This document shows, piece after piece, positions 7,301-12,671 of a DNA stretch of 14,772 nt. This DNA comes from Rickettsiales bacterium. GTDB taxonomy: Bacteria > Pseudomonadota > Alphaproteobacteria > Rickettsiales > UBA8987. Location of the stretch: NCBI GenBank assembly GCA_028282625.1, contig JANQHP010000037.1, positions 1-14,772 on the forward strand, written 5' to 3'. The stretch's first letter is position 1. Every line of letters begins with the position of its first letter. The notes below the pieces were generated by a model. The model saw only the letters and a list, made by a program, of their open reading frames with translations. It did not search any database and was not told the origin of the DNA. Position numbers and translations under genes: made by a program.

Positions 7301-7953
7301 TGATCCGTATTATTGAGGAACGCATGCCCCAAATGTGGGAGAATCACCCTTTCCCGCTGCTGGATCACCAGACCAAGGATATTTTGCGCCTGGGCGTGGC
7401 GTACGGAATTCAGGAGCATCGCGAGAAATTGCGGGCGCTTCGTCGGGATTTTGGCCCGAGGCTCTCCAATGAAAAAGCGGAAAAGATTTTTGACTTTGTC
7501 TCGCATGATGTGCGCTCGGTCAACCATCAGCGCTTTACCGAAACGGTGCAGCTCGAAGAGATTCAGAGCTTTATCAATGATTACGCGTTTTGGCCTGCGC
7601 AGGCCTGGAAGAATGTGGCGGGCGCATTGGAAGAGCGTGTGGCACGTTTGAAGGAGGAGGAGAATTTAACGCCGGAGCAGCGTTATGATGTGGTGCGGCT
7701 GGCATTGGCTTATGCCATGCAAACCGAGGATGAAGACGCGTTTCGTGCGCTACGACTTTTGCAGCGTGACTTTCGGCAGGTGATGGTGGATCGCGATACG
7801 ATTGGTGCGTTTACGGTGTTGGATGACCCGATTGAGCGCAAACAAGATGACGCGGTGTTTGAGGGTAAAATTCCGCTGATTGAGATTCCGGAGTTTGTAC
7901 CGATTTACAATGCCGCGCCGAGTATTTCGGAGCTGAACATCGCGATTCGCTAG
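4288..7953 (+). CDS. Large exported TPR-containing protein in the motility operon
   Basis: I do not recognise a named family. From TTG at 4288 the product is 1221 residues. I chose this start because AGAAGGG lies six bases upstream and because it gives a complete signal peptide: Arg7 and Lys11, a hydrophobic core, and cleavage after VLA at about residue 31. GTG at 4321 is the alternative but removes both charges. It overlaps the MotB gene by 32 bases. A beta-rich segment (about 40-130) is followed by a Pro/Ala/Gln linker (135-262) and a second beta-rich segment (about 265-385, with GVRIQFAW and FTRGPYIWVVF). A long helical region of TPR-like repeats (about 555-1205) follows. It probably acts in the periplasm with the MotB-like proteins encoded upstream. 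MotC, a periplasmic MotB partner encoded beside motB in rhizobia, offers a parallel in arrangement, not a shown homology. Confidence 0.8.
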   Translation: MLFGTIRQTVKVPAFLACLLLGALVPAPVLAQATEGEGTPAVQMEAKKRGGYVRIVLRLPNPLQTTMVTVPGQVQVTLPKGMELDYSGAEGFLAREQVQLTAETADEAVTFWLALPEEDWRVRRFIGQRSLGIDLLPPAASPVRAPASPGGLQAPLDAQAPDAAAVPGSPTTSLLPPSVTGQGQAGGLASWLGRTLAGVVRPKPVSPYAPAQGADAASPSASDGATGSDVQAQQAAAGAVVSEETQGQAVPARRVEKVPVTRTPLERGVRIQFAWQRPVASAIFTRGPYIWVVFNEAEQLNLDVFREVGYLEEFKQLKHRHYTIVRLKLSERFENKLYRANQPYLQEDQDNVVYTHAMQQGFAWVLELTEDKDHVPEYVQQIKPLSVETGAGPGGSGTAFIGARKAADPLEIRDKTIGDTIVIVPLYLPGAVMRPPRQFVEFALPYTFQGIVIERKADHLRYKVLSDGVRISGMRPLHLSPGLFTRRAHHRLDQDDAPVRSRKEVLLFESVFPFVPKGVEASDVSEAEAKDGEAQATADSAGAKEEALDFITMRRALYQAIRDAEADVKTERRLDLARFFFSQALYAESLGAAMEIRAQDPAFDKMQEVDLIVAASQMMLGHHADAHRLLSTLAEEAVGSSSHDELLMWQWMARARMLGGVPPNEPLPVDYIDVYDKFLRQYPAAIAFDFGLFAIEDHLTRDEVAIARTVMDIISDIEVGAIRQNSLTFLRALASHKEGNDARAMKLWEQLTEEVEDRYNRARARLWKTREDLARGVIDIETAAEHFDAIGVIWREDNLEMNLLKLVGQLYIDNTKYMEGLRRWQTLIANFPNQKEALFVAGEMKRVFIELFEEGKAYELQPFQALALYFEFRELTPVGPRGDQMVQQLAEHFIKADLLDNAASLLTHQLRFRIKGEARHPIALKLGDLYLQNRQPEMVERALNFIDTRIASEETKAQMRYLKGRGHLAMGDYGAVLEVLQDDFSPPAQDLRLDMFWDQQNWFGLIRIIEERMPQMWENHPFPLLDHQTKDILRLGVAYGIQEHREKLRALRRDFGPRLSNEKAEKIFDFVSHDVRSVNHQRFTETVQLEEIQSFINDYAFWPAQAWKNVAGALEERVARLKEEENLTPEQRYDVVRLALAYAMQTEDEDAFRALRLLQRDFRQVMVDRDTIGAFTVLDDPIERKQDDAVFEGKIPLIEIPEFVPIYNAAPSISELNIAIR

Positions 7954-8032
7954 ATGCTCCGATTCTTAAAAAGGGTTATTTTCGGCACAAAGTGGATCGT
8001 GTGGGGGTTGGCATTTGGGTTGGCAACCGTGC

Positions 8033-8413
8033 TTAGAACAAAGGCTGCACGGCAAAGCGCACGCGGATCCCTTTTTCAGCGGGCAGGCACAACACACGCA
8101 GCTGCATTTTCTGATCCAGGTGTTGGTAATCAATCGTGCTGGGGGGGCTGCCGGTAGCCTTCCAGCCAAGCGGCGGCAGGCTTTGATGGTAGAAGGTTGT
8201 TAGCGCGGTACAAGAGGTGTGGCCGATGGCATCGCCCTGATGGATGGTGCCGTGCGGGGTGTCGTAGGTCAACCAGTGCGGGCGATCAATGGTCAGACCG
8301 GGCGCTAAAGGGATGTCGGTATAGGGAAGAAACGCATCGTCGCTTGCGGCATGTGCGGTGGGTAACAGGGCAAGGCTTAGAAGCAAAGCGATCAGGTGGC
8401 GGCGGGTTGGCAT
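8033..8413 (-). CDS. Small secreted protein of unknown function
   Basis: This 126-residue product starts MPTRRHLIALLLSLALLPTA, a clear Sec signal peptide probably cut after AHA, leaving a mature domain of about 100 residues. The mature part reads DIPLAPGL near its start, TYDTPHGTIHQGDAIG in the middle and FYHQSLPPLGW later, with two cysteines that could pair. The pattern resembles a small uncharacterised alphaproteobacterial secreted domain, but I cannot name the family. The start overlaps the mutM 3' end by 22 bases on the same strand, so it is probably co-transcribed with mutM. A longer frame reaches 8482, but the extra residues lie inside mutM and would bury the signal peptide, so I prefer 8413. 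The ribosome site is weak. Confidence 0.7.
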   Translation of the reverse strand: MPTRRHLIALLLSLALLPTAHAASDDAFLPYTDIPLAPGLTIDRPHWLTYDTPHGTIHQGDAIGHTSCTALTTFYHQSLPPLGWKATGSPPSTIDYQHLDQKMQLRVLCLPAEKGIRVRFAVQPLF

Positions 8414-9228
8414 GTAGGGCAATAAAAGGTGGAACGATTCTGTTGTTGTAGGCGGAGAATGGGTGTGGCGCAAGTATAACATGCTTCACCAGCGCGGCCA
8501 TAGACGGCGAAGTGATGCTGAAAATACCCCACATCGCCGCTGGAGCGTACATAGTCACGCAAGGTGGAGCCACCCGATGCGATGGCCGCCTCCAGAATTT
8601 TTTTCACCGAGGCGACCAGCCTGGCACAGGCTTTCTTGCTCAGCTTTCCGGCCGGGGTTTCGGGGTGAATGCCGGCATCAAACAGGCTTTCTGAGGCATA
8701 GATATTGCCGACGCCCACCACCACGCGCGCGTCCATCAAGGCGAGTTTGATGGGTTGTTTTTTCTGGCGCAGCGCTTGATGGAGCCTCTCCCCGGTCCAG
8801 CTTTTAGATAGAGGCTCAGGCCCAAGATGGGCAAAGAGCTGGTGGGAGGCAAGTGCTTCTGGCGTCGGCACAAGCGTGACGAGGCCAAAGCGACGGGGAT
8901 CATTGAAAACCAGTGTGGTTTGATTTGTCAGATGAAGCAACACATGGTCGTGTTTTTGGTGATTGGGGCGCGGGGTATGTTTAAGCAGCAGACGACCACT
9001 CATGCCCAGATGCCAGATGAGCACGGTGCCTGAGTCCATTTCCATGCAGATATATTTGGCACGGCGCGTGATGGCGGTGATGGTGCGCCCTTGCACCGCT
9101 TCTTCCAGCGCCTCTGGCACGGGGATACGCAAATCACGCCGGTGCACGGTAGCAGCAAGAACCTGCTTGCCGGTGAGGTGCTCGGCAAGCCCGGTGCACA
9201 CGGTCTGAACTTCCGGCAATTCTGGCAT
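8392..9228 (-). CDS. mutM: Formamidopyrimidine-DNA glycosylase MutM (Fpg)
   Basis: A base-excision repair enzyme that removes 8-oxoguanine and ring-opened purines and nicks the abasic site. At 278 residues it is the usual length. The N-terminus is MPELPEVQT, with catalytic Pro2 and Glu3. Lys58 (RRAKY), HLGMSGRL, FNDPRRFG, VGVGNIYASE and the C-terminal zinc finger (CYTC, then CPTC, with NRSTFY between) are all present. Nothing is missing, so the enzyme should be active. An AAAAGGA ribosome site lies nine bases before the ATG. It is divergent from dapD across about 80 bases and overlaps the small secreted-protein gene downstream. Nei and EndoVIII relatives are excluded by PELPEV and the Fpg-type finger. 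Confidence 0.97.
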   Translation of the reverse strand: MPELPEVQTVCTGLAEHLTGKQVLAATVHRRDLRIPVPEALEEAVQGRTITAITRRAKYICMEMDSGTVLIWHLGMSGRLLLKHTPRPNHQKHDHVLLHLTNQTTLVFNDPRRFGLVTLVPTPEALASHQLFAHLGPEPLSKSWTGERLHQALRQKKQPIKLALMDARVVVGVGNIYASESLFDAGIHPETPAGKLSKKACARLVASVKKILEAAIASGGSTLRDYVRSSGDVGYFQHHFAVYGRAGEACYTCATPILRLQQQNRSTFYCPTCQPAAT

Positions 9229-9234
9229 AAGCGC

Positions 9235-9263
9235 TTGTCCTTTTGCATCAGGCTTCGTATAAG
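9235..9263 (+). promoter_or_regulatory. Promoter for dapD
   Basis: TTGTCC (9235-9240) is followed after exactly 17 bases by TATAAG (9258-9263, five of six matches to TATAAT). Transcription would start near 9270, about 40 bases before the dapD ATG. The whole divergent mutM-dapD spacer is about 80 bases, so regulation of the two genes may interact. Confidence 0.5.
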
Positions 9264-9308
9264 AGGGCTCATTTTACGTGATAGAATCTAGCGAGTAAAG
9301 GAATGGCC

Positions 9309-10178
9309 ATGTCGAAGCATACACAATTAAAGCAGGCAATTGAAACCGCGTGGGAAGCACGGGATACGCTTGGGGTAGAAAGTCGTGGCGAAGCGCGTGA
9401 GGCGGTGGAAGCCGTGCTGGAAGGTCTGGATCAAGGTACCATCCGCGTGGCCGAAAAATTGGAGGGGAAATGGCAGGTGCATGCCTGGGTCAAGCAGGCG
9501 ATTTTGCTTTCCTTTCGCTTGAACCCGATGGAGCTGATCAGCCATGGCCCCTCGGTGCCTTCGCATCAAAATGGCGGGACGCGTGTGGCTTCCTATTGGT
9601 ACGACAAGGTGGCCTCCAAGTTTTTGGGCTGGGGCGAGGAGGATTTTTCCAAGGCCGGCTTCCGCGCGGTGCCGGGATGTTACGTCCGCCGTGGTTCGTT
9701 CATCGGCAAAAATGCGGTGCTGATGCCAAGCTTTGTGAATCTGGGGGCGTATGTGGATGAGGGCACGATGGTCGATACCTGGGCCACGGTGGGCTCTTGC
9801 GCGCAGGTGGGCAAAAACTGTCATATTTCCGGCGGAGCCGGGATTGGTGGCGTGCTCGAGCCGCTGCAGGCTGGGCCGGTGATTTTGGAGGACCGTGTGT
9901 TTATCGGTGCACGCAGCGAGGTGGCCGAAGGCGTGGTGATTGAAGAAGGTGCGGTGCTTGCGATGGGCGTGTTTATTGGTGCCTCGACCAAGATTGTGGA
10001 CCGCAAAACCGGTACGATCTATCAGGGGCGCGTGCCGGCCTATAGCGTGGTGGTGCCGGGCACGCTGCCAGGTGCTACGCCTGAGGCGCCTTCCCTTGCC
10101 TGCGCGGTGATTGTGAAAACGGTGGACGAGAAAACCCGCAGCAAAACGGGAGTCAACGAGATCTTGCGCGGGATTTAG
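9309..10178 (+). CDS. dapD: 2,3,4,5-tetrahydropyridine-2,6-dicarboxylate N-succinyltransferase DapD
   Basis: DapD transfers succinyl from succinyl-CoA to tetrahydrodipicolinate in the succinylase branch of diaminopimelate/lysine synthesis, feeding peptidoglycan. The 289-residue product has a helical N-terminal domain and a left-handed beta-helix of hexapeptide repeats (about 105-230; for example SFIGKNAVLMPSFVNLGAYV and SCAQVGKNCHISGGAGIGGV). The family signatures EGTMVDTWATVGSCAQ, FIGARSEVAEGV and the C-terminal KTRSKTGVNEILRGI region are clear. I start at the ATG at 9309 because AAAGGA (9297-9302) lies six bases before it. An in-frame ATG at 9303 would sit almost on that site. No other dap gene is adjacent. 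A tandem heptamer array begins directly after the stop codon. Confidence 0.96.
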   Translation: MSKHTQLKQAIETAWEARDTLGVESRGEAREAVEAVLEGLDQGTIRVAEKLEGKWQVHAWVKQAILLSFRLNPMELISHGPSVPSHQNGGTRVASYWYDKVASKFLGWGEEDFSKAGFRAVPGCYVRRGSFIGKNAVLMPSFVNLGAYVDEGTMVDTWATVGSCAQVGKNCHISGGAGIGGVLEPLQAGPVILEDRVFIGARSEVAEGVVIEEGAVLAMGVFIGASTKIVDRKTGTIYQGRVPAYSVVVPGTLPGATPEAPSLACAVIVKTVDEKTRSKTGVNEILRGI

Positions 10179-10234
10179 GTGCTCCGTGCTCCGTGCTCCG
10201 TGTTCAGGGTTCCGTGTTCAGGGTTCCGTGTTCC
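10179..10234 (+). repeat. Tandem array of eight 7-base units (array B)
   Basis: Eight consecutive heptamers of the form GKGNTCM begin at the base after the dapD stop: GTGCTCC three times, then GTGTTCA, GGGTTCC, GTGTTCA, GGGTTCC and GTGTTCC. The array ends four bases before palindromic element B. Array C (12336-12391) also has eight units. Read in frame, it gives part of a spurious 150-residue open frame (10193-10645), which I reject. Confidence 0.85.
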
Positions 10235-10237
10235 GTT

Positions 10238-10317
10238 GTCATTTCCGCGAAAGCGGGAATCTACGAGCGAAAATATAAAGAGGTTATAGTCTGGATTCCC
10301 GCCTACGCGGGAATGAC
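10238..10317. repeat. Palindromic element B (two hairpins with inverted ends)
   Basis: This 80-bp unit is bounded by GTCAT at the left and ATGAC at the right. Hairpin 1 pairs ATTTCCGC (10241-10248) with GCGGGAAT (10253-10260) around a GAAA loop, with one G-T pair. Hairpin 2 pairs ATTCCCGC (10295-10302) with GCGGGAAT (10307-10314). Hairpin 2 fits the ATTCCC-N8-GGGAAT pattern known from Neisseria dRS3 repeats; that is a similarity of pattern, not evidence of kinship. The spacer is AT-rich, as in element A. Confidence 0.8.
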
Positions 10318-10345
10318 AGTTTTAGTAGTGCTGGATTACGCGACC

Positions 10346-10470
10346 ATCCGCTTTCGTACTTCGTACTTGCAGCGCGACAAGGGGCCGCGGGATGGCGGAA
10401 CACTTGCAACTTCCAACATGAAACTTGAAACTTACAACCCACTCCACTTTCCACTCTCACCACCCACTCT
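10346..10470 (-). repeat. Reverse-oriented repeat block after element B
   Basis: Three pieces in reverse orientation match the purU-cheY spacer. Bases 10346-10381 resemble the reverse complement of 1390-1424, sharing ATCCGC near one end and GCGCGACAAG at the other. CCGCGGGATG then recalls half of a palindromic element. CGGAACACTTGCAAC (10396-10410) is the exact reverse complement of 1194-1208. The next stretch to about 10470 continues as degenerate 7-base units (ACTTGCA, ACTTCCA, ACATGAA, ACTTGAA, ACTTACA). No gene is supported here. Confidence 0.6.
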
Positions 10471-10496
10471 AGTTACTAATAACTGCTTAATAACTC

Positions 10497-10527
10497 TTGA
10501 CAGAGAGAGAGGGCAATTTGCTAGTAT
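10497..10527 (+). promoter_or_regulatory. Candidate promoter for the orphan gene at 10690
   Basis: A perfect TTGACA (10497-10502) is followed by TAGTAT (10522-10527). The spacing of 19 bases is longer than ideal. A transcript from here would have a leader of roughly 155 bases. The leader holds a palindrome, GCTTTTAAAGC (10576-10586), and a small hairpin, CCTGC/GCAGG (10610-10623). I cannot assign either to a known regulatory RNA. Confidence 0.4.
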
Positions 10528-10689
10528 TGTCCCAGTTCTTCACGCGCCTGGTGTTTCACCTGGTGGCGGCGTTATGCTTTTAAAGCAGACATTGCATGTA
10601 CGTTCCAGACCTGCGCTTGCAGGGTTGGGGCTGTGCATGTTTTAGAGCAAAAAAAGCATGATGTGGACATGTCAAACAAGGAGGGTACC

Positions 10690-11205
10690 ATGTGTAATTG
10701 GTTCTGGTTCTGTGTTTGTATTGTGGTCTTCATTGCACCCGCTTTCTGGATCATATATGCCCGATACTCCTTTCCTTCTCACATAACGAAGCAAAGAAAA
10801 CGATTCGGAAAAAAAGTTAGAGAGCAGCATCAAGGGCTCCAGATTTTTCCGTTCGTTGTGCATCTCTTCAGCAAAGAAGGGGCATTTCTTGCAACTGCGG
10901 AGCTGAGCGTGCAGAACAAAGAGGGCTTTCGTTCGTTGGTGGGAGAAAATGTGCCTGATGATCTGGCACTTCGTTTCCGCCGCACACACGACAATCCCCT
11001 CACACGCAACGAAATCTCAGTCGATGTGCGGGGTCTTGGAGACGAAGGGTATGAGACCGTGCCCTTGGTTTTCCAGCCAGATTACAGCGCGCTGGTGACG
11101 CTGCACTCGCTGGATTTGCCTTCCGGGGCGCCCTGCCAAATCCTTTTTTTCCCCAAAAGGTCGAGTGAAAATTCGATCGTCAACAACACCATGTTTATTG
11201 CATGA
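10690..11205 (+). CDS. Membrane-anchored protein of unknown function
   Basis: I do not recognise this 171-residue protein. The N-terminus, MCNWFWFCVCIVVFIAPAFW to about residue 24, is one hydrophobic, Cys- and aromatic-rich membrane segment. It is followed by a very basic stretch (KQRKRFGKKVR). The remainder looks like a compact soluble domain with beta character (for example FVVHLFSKEGAFLATAEL and ISVDVRGLGDEGYETVPLVF). The charge pattern suggests the domain is cytoplasmic. The ATG at 10690 has AAGGAGGG about five bases upstream; the frame stays open to an earlier ATG at 10633, but that start lacks a comparable site. Base use is visibly more AT-rich than in dapD or lpxC. The gene sits alone between a repeat block and tandem terminators, which is consistent with an acquired gene. 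Confidence 0.7.
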   Translation: MCNWFWFCVCIVVFIAPAFWIIYARYSFPSHITKQRKRFGKKVREQHQGLQIFPFVVHLFSKEGAFLATAELSVQNKEGFRSLVGENVPDDLALRFRRTHDNPLTRNEISVDVRGLGDEGYETVPLVFQPDYSALVTLHSLDLPSGAPCQILFFPKRSSENSIVNNTMFIA

Positions 11206-11220
11206 GCCGCGAGGCTTTTT
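11205..11220 (+). terminator. Short hairpin with T-run at the orphan gene's stop
   Basis: AGCC (11205-11208) pairs with GGCT (11213-11216) around a GCGA loop, followed by a run of T. It begins at the last base of the stop codon. The four-pair stem is weak alone, and it is backed by the stronger terminator about 15 bases downstream. Confidence 0.4.
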
Positions 11221-11231
11221 GCTCTTATCTT

Positions 11232-11272
11232 AGAATGGGCCGCGTAGCGATACGTGGCCCATTCTGTTTTTT
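11232..11272 (+). terminator. Strong Rho-independent terminator
   Basis: AGAATGGGCC (11232-11241) pairs perfectly with GGCCCATTCT (11256-11265). The stem continues inward through a G-T pair and CGTA/TACG to a GCGA tetraloop, about 15 pairs in all. It is followed by GTTTTTT. Orientation fits the plus-strand gene ending at 11205. On the minus strand, after lpxC, the hairpin is not followed by a T-run, so its effect there is uncertain. Confidence 0.9.
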
Positions 11273-11282
11273 AGCGAAGAAA

Positions 11283-12200
11283 CTAGACGCTTCCCCAGGC
11301 GTGCTTGGAGGCAAACAGCGCGTGCAACACGCGGTTGTTCAGGGTGTGGCCGGTGCGTGACGCTTCGACCCGTGCTAAGAGGCGGCCACCGGCAAGGAAC
11401 AAATCGCCGATGCAATCGAGCACCTTGTGGCGCACAAATTCATCCCGGTAACGCAGGCCTTCGTCGTTGAGCACGCGGCCTTTTTCAACCACGATGGCAT
11501 TTTCCATCGACCCACCACGCGCCAAACCCTGACGCTGCAAATGCTCCACCTCTTCGGCAAAGCCAAAGGTGCGCGCGCGGCATAAATCGGTTTTAAACGA
11601 CACGGCGGAAGAGTCGAACTCGCAACGCTGCTTGGCGATGGCACGGCTGTCAAAATCGATATCCATATGGACCGAAAAACGGTCGGCCGGCAGAAGTGTG
11701 ATGCGCTTTTCCGCCTCACACACTTCGACTTTTTCGCGCACGACAATCTGCTTGCGCGGGGCGGTTTGTGCCACCACGCCGGCGCATTCAATCAGGAATA
11801 CGAACGGCTCGGAACTGCCATCCATAATGGGAATTTCCGGACCGGTCAGGGCAATGCGCGCGTTATCCACACCGCAGCCCCAAAGGGCGGCCATGATGTG
11901 CTCGACCGTGCTGACCAAGGTGCCATCCTCATTGGAAAGCGTGGTGCCAAGCTGGGTGGCGCTGACATAGTCATAGCGCGCAGGGACCACCGGATGAAAG
12001 CCTTTGACATCTTCCCGCACGAACAGGATGCCGCTATTTTCCTCGGCCGGATGCAAGACCATCTGCACCTGCTCGCCGCTATGCAGGCCCACGCCCTCAC
12101 AGCGCACGGCGCGCGCCAGGGTATGCTGACGCGTCTCGTCGCTTGACGGCGTGCTTAGGTCTATCGGAGAGGATGTGGGAGCGTTGGATGTCTGTGGCAT
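11283..12200 (-). CDS. lpxC: UDP-3-O-acyl-N-acetylglucosamine deacetylase LpxC
   Basis: LpxC is the zinc-dependent deacetylase that makes the committed step of lipid A synthesis. The 305-residue product has CEGVGLHSGE near the N-terminus, STVEHIMAALWGCGVDNA (a zinc-ligand His), IPIMDGSSEPFV, RARTFGF and HKVLDCIGDLFLAGG (the second His ligand and the Asp ligand). The C-terminal GHTLNNRVLHALF carries the catalytic His. I chose the ATG at 12200 because the product then has normal length. A TTG at 12263 in the same frame would add 21 residues but lies about six bases upstream of where the proposed promoter would start its transcript. There is no clear Shine-Dalgarno at 12200. In many proteobacteria lpxC follows ftsZ; here no fts gene lies within the 2.5 kb upstream. 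Confidence 0.96.
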   Translation of the reverse strand: MPQTSNAPTSSPIDLSTPSSDETRQHTLARAVRCEGVGLHSGEQVQMVLHPAEENSGILFVREDVKGFHPVVPARYDYVSATQLGTTLSNEDGTLVSTVEHIMAALWGCGVDNARIALTGPEIPIMDGSSEPFVFLIECAGVVAQTAPRKQIVVREKVEVCEAEKRITLLPADRFSVHMDIDFDSRAIAKQRCEFDSSAVSFKTDLCRARTFGFAEEVEHLQRQGLARGGSMENAIVVEKGRVLNDEGLRYRDEFVRHKVLDCIGDLFLAGGRLLARVEASRTGHTLNNRVLHALFASKHAWGSV

Positions 12201-12263
12201 AGAACGGATGTGATAGCGTTGCGTGTGAAAAACCTGTTCTCTGTCTTCATACTTCTTTGCCAA

Positions 12264-12292
12264 AGCATATCCAAGCGATGCCCTGGGTGCAA
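12264..12292 (-). promoter_or_regulatory. Candidate lpxC promoter
   Basis: Read on the minus strand, TTGCAC (12292-12287) is followed after 17 bases by TATGCT (12269-12264). The -10 matches four of six consensus bases and the -35 three of six. The weak -35 with a direct repeat nine bases upstream is the layout expected of an activator-dependent promoter. The inferred start, near 12257, supports the ATG at 12200 as the lpxC start. Confidence 0.35.
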
Positions 12293-12300
12293 AAACAGAA

Positions 12301-12318
12301 TTGTTACAAATTGTTACA
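12301..12318 (-). promoter_or_regulatory. Operator-like direct repeat upstream of lpxC
   Basis: TTGTTACA occurs at 12301-12308 and again at 12311-12318, an exact 8-base direct repeat with a 10-base period (TTGTTACAAATTGTTACA). On the lpxC strand it reads as two TGTAACAA half-sites on one face of the helix. Winged-helix regulators of the OmpR/PhoB family commonly bind direct repeats with 10-11-base periods. The protein that binds here is unknown. Confidence 0.45.
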
Positions 12319-12335
12319 GCTTGGTGGAATGGTAA

Positions 12336-12391
12336 GGGTTCAGGGTTCCGTGGTCAGGGTTCCGTGTTCCGTGCTCCGTGGTCCGTGGTCC
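12336..12391 (+). repeat. Tandem array of eight 7-base units (array C)
   Basis: The eight consecutive heptamers are GGGTTCA, GGGTTCC, GTGGTCA, GGGTTCC, GTGTTCC, GTGCTCC, GTGGTCC and GTGGTCC. The array runs straight into CGGGATGAC, the right end of a palindromic element of type A, without the left half. Bases 12391-12435 then match 1293-1335: the first 17 bases are identical and both share GCATGG and TTTCGGAG-like ends with small differences. Confidence 0.8.
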
Positions 12392-12434
12392 GGGATGACG
12401 GGGTGGGGGCGGGCGCATGGATACCTCTTTCGGA

Positions 12435-12549
12435 GCGGGCTCCTTTAAGCCCGCGAGTAGCGACCAAGGGAAGCGCAGGCTTCGCGCCGCTTGAGCGAAG
12501 TTTATAGTGCGCCCCCTCACCCTAACCCTCTCCCCCGGTGGGGAGAGGG
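12435..12549. repeat. GC-rich inverted repeats upstream of cvpA
   Basis: Two hairpins lie in this spacer. GCGGGCT (12435-12441) pairs with AGCCCGC (12448-12454). CCCTCTCCCC (12526-12535) pairs perfectly with GGGGAGAGGG (12540-12549) around a CGGT loop. Neither has a T-run. The second resembles the C/G-rich repeats of the purU-cheY spacer. From 12550 to 12671 I see nothing beyond the cvpA ribosome site and a poor promoter-like pair, TTGCAA (12593) and TAGATA (12616). Confidence 0.6.
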
Positions 12550-12671
12550 GATATTATGCGGTGGCGTGGGTAGAGGGGATGAACGAGGATGGTTGCAACG
12601 GTGCGCGCATCAGGGTAGATATGATGGTGGGAGTGTGATGCGACTGCTCGAACGACAACAAAGGATGCCTT

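Noticed and set aside
7954..8157. Short plus-strand open frame starting right after the TPR gene stop
   Set aside because: The first 27 residues look like a membrane segment, but there is no ribosome site and about 60 percent of it is antisense to the small secreted-protein gene. A truncated gene remnant is possible but unsupported.
10179..10234. Heptamer arrays considered as a replication origin with DnaA boxes or iterons
   Set aside because: Units do not resemble TTATnCACA, there is no AT-rich unwinding region or dnaA/repA gene beside them, and the arrays recur in several spacers.
10193..10645. 150-residue open frame after dapD
   Set aside because: It reads through the heptamer array and palindromic element B. 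It stays open because the array's period keeps stops out of that frame, and the translation is low-complexity.
12263..12264. TTG at 12263 as the lpxC start, adding 21 residues
   Set aside because: It lies next to the proposed -10, upstream of the inferred transcript start, and makes the protein longer than typical LpxC.
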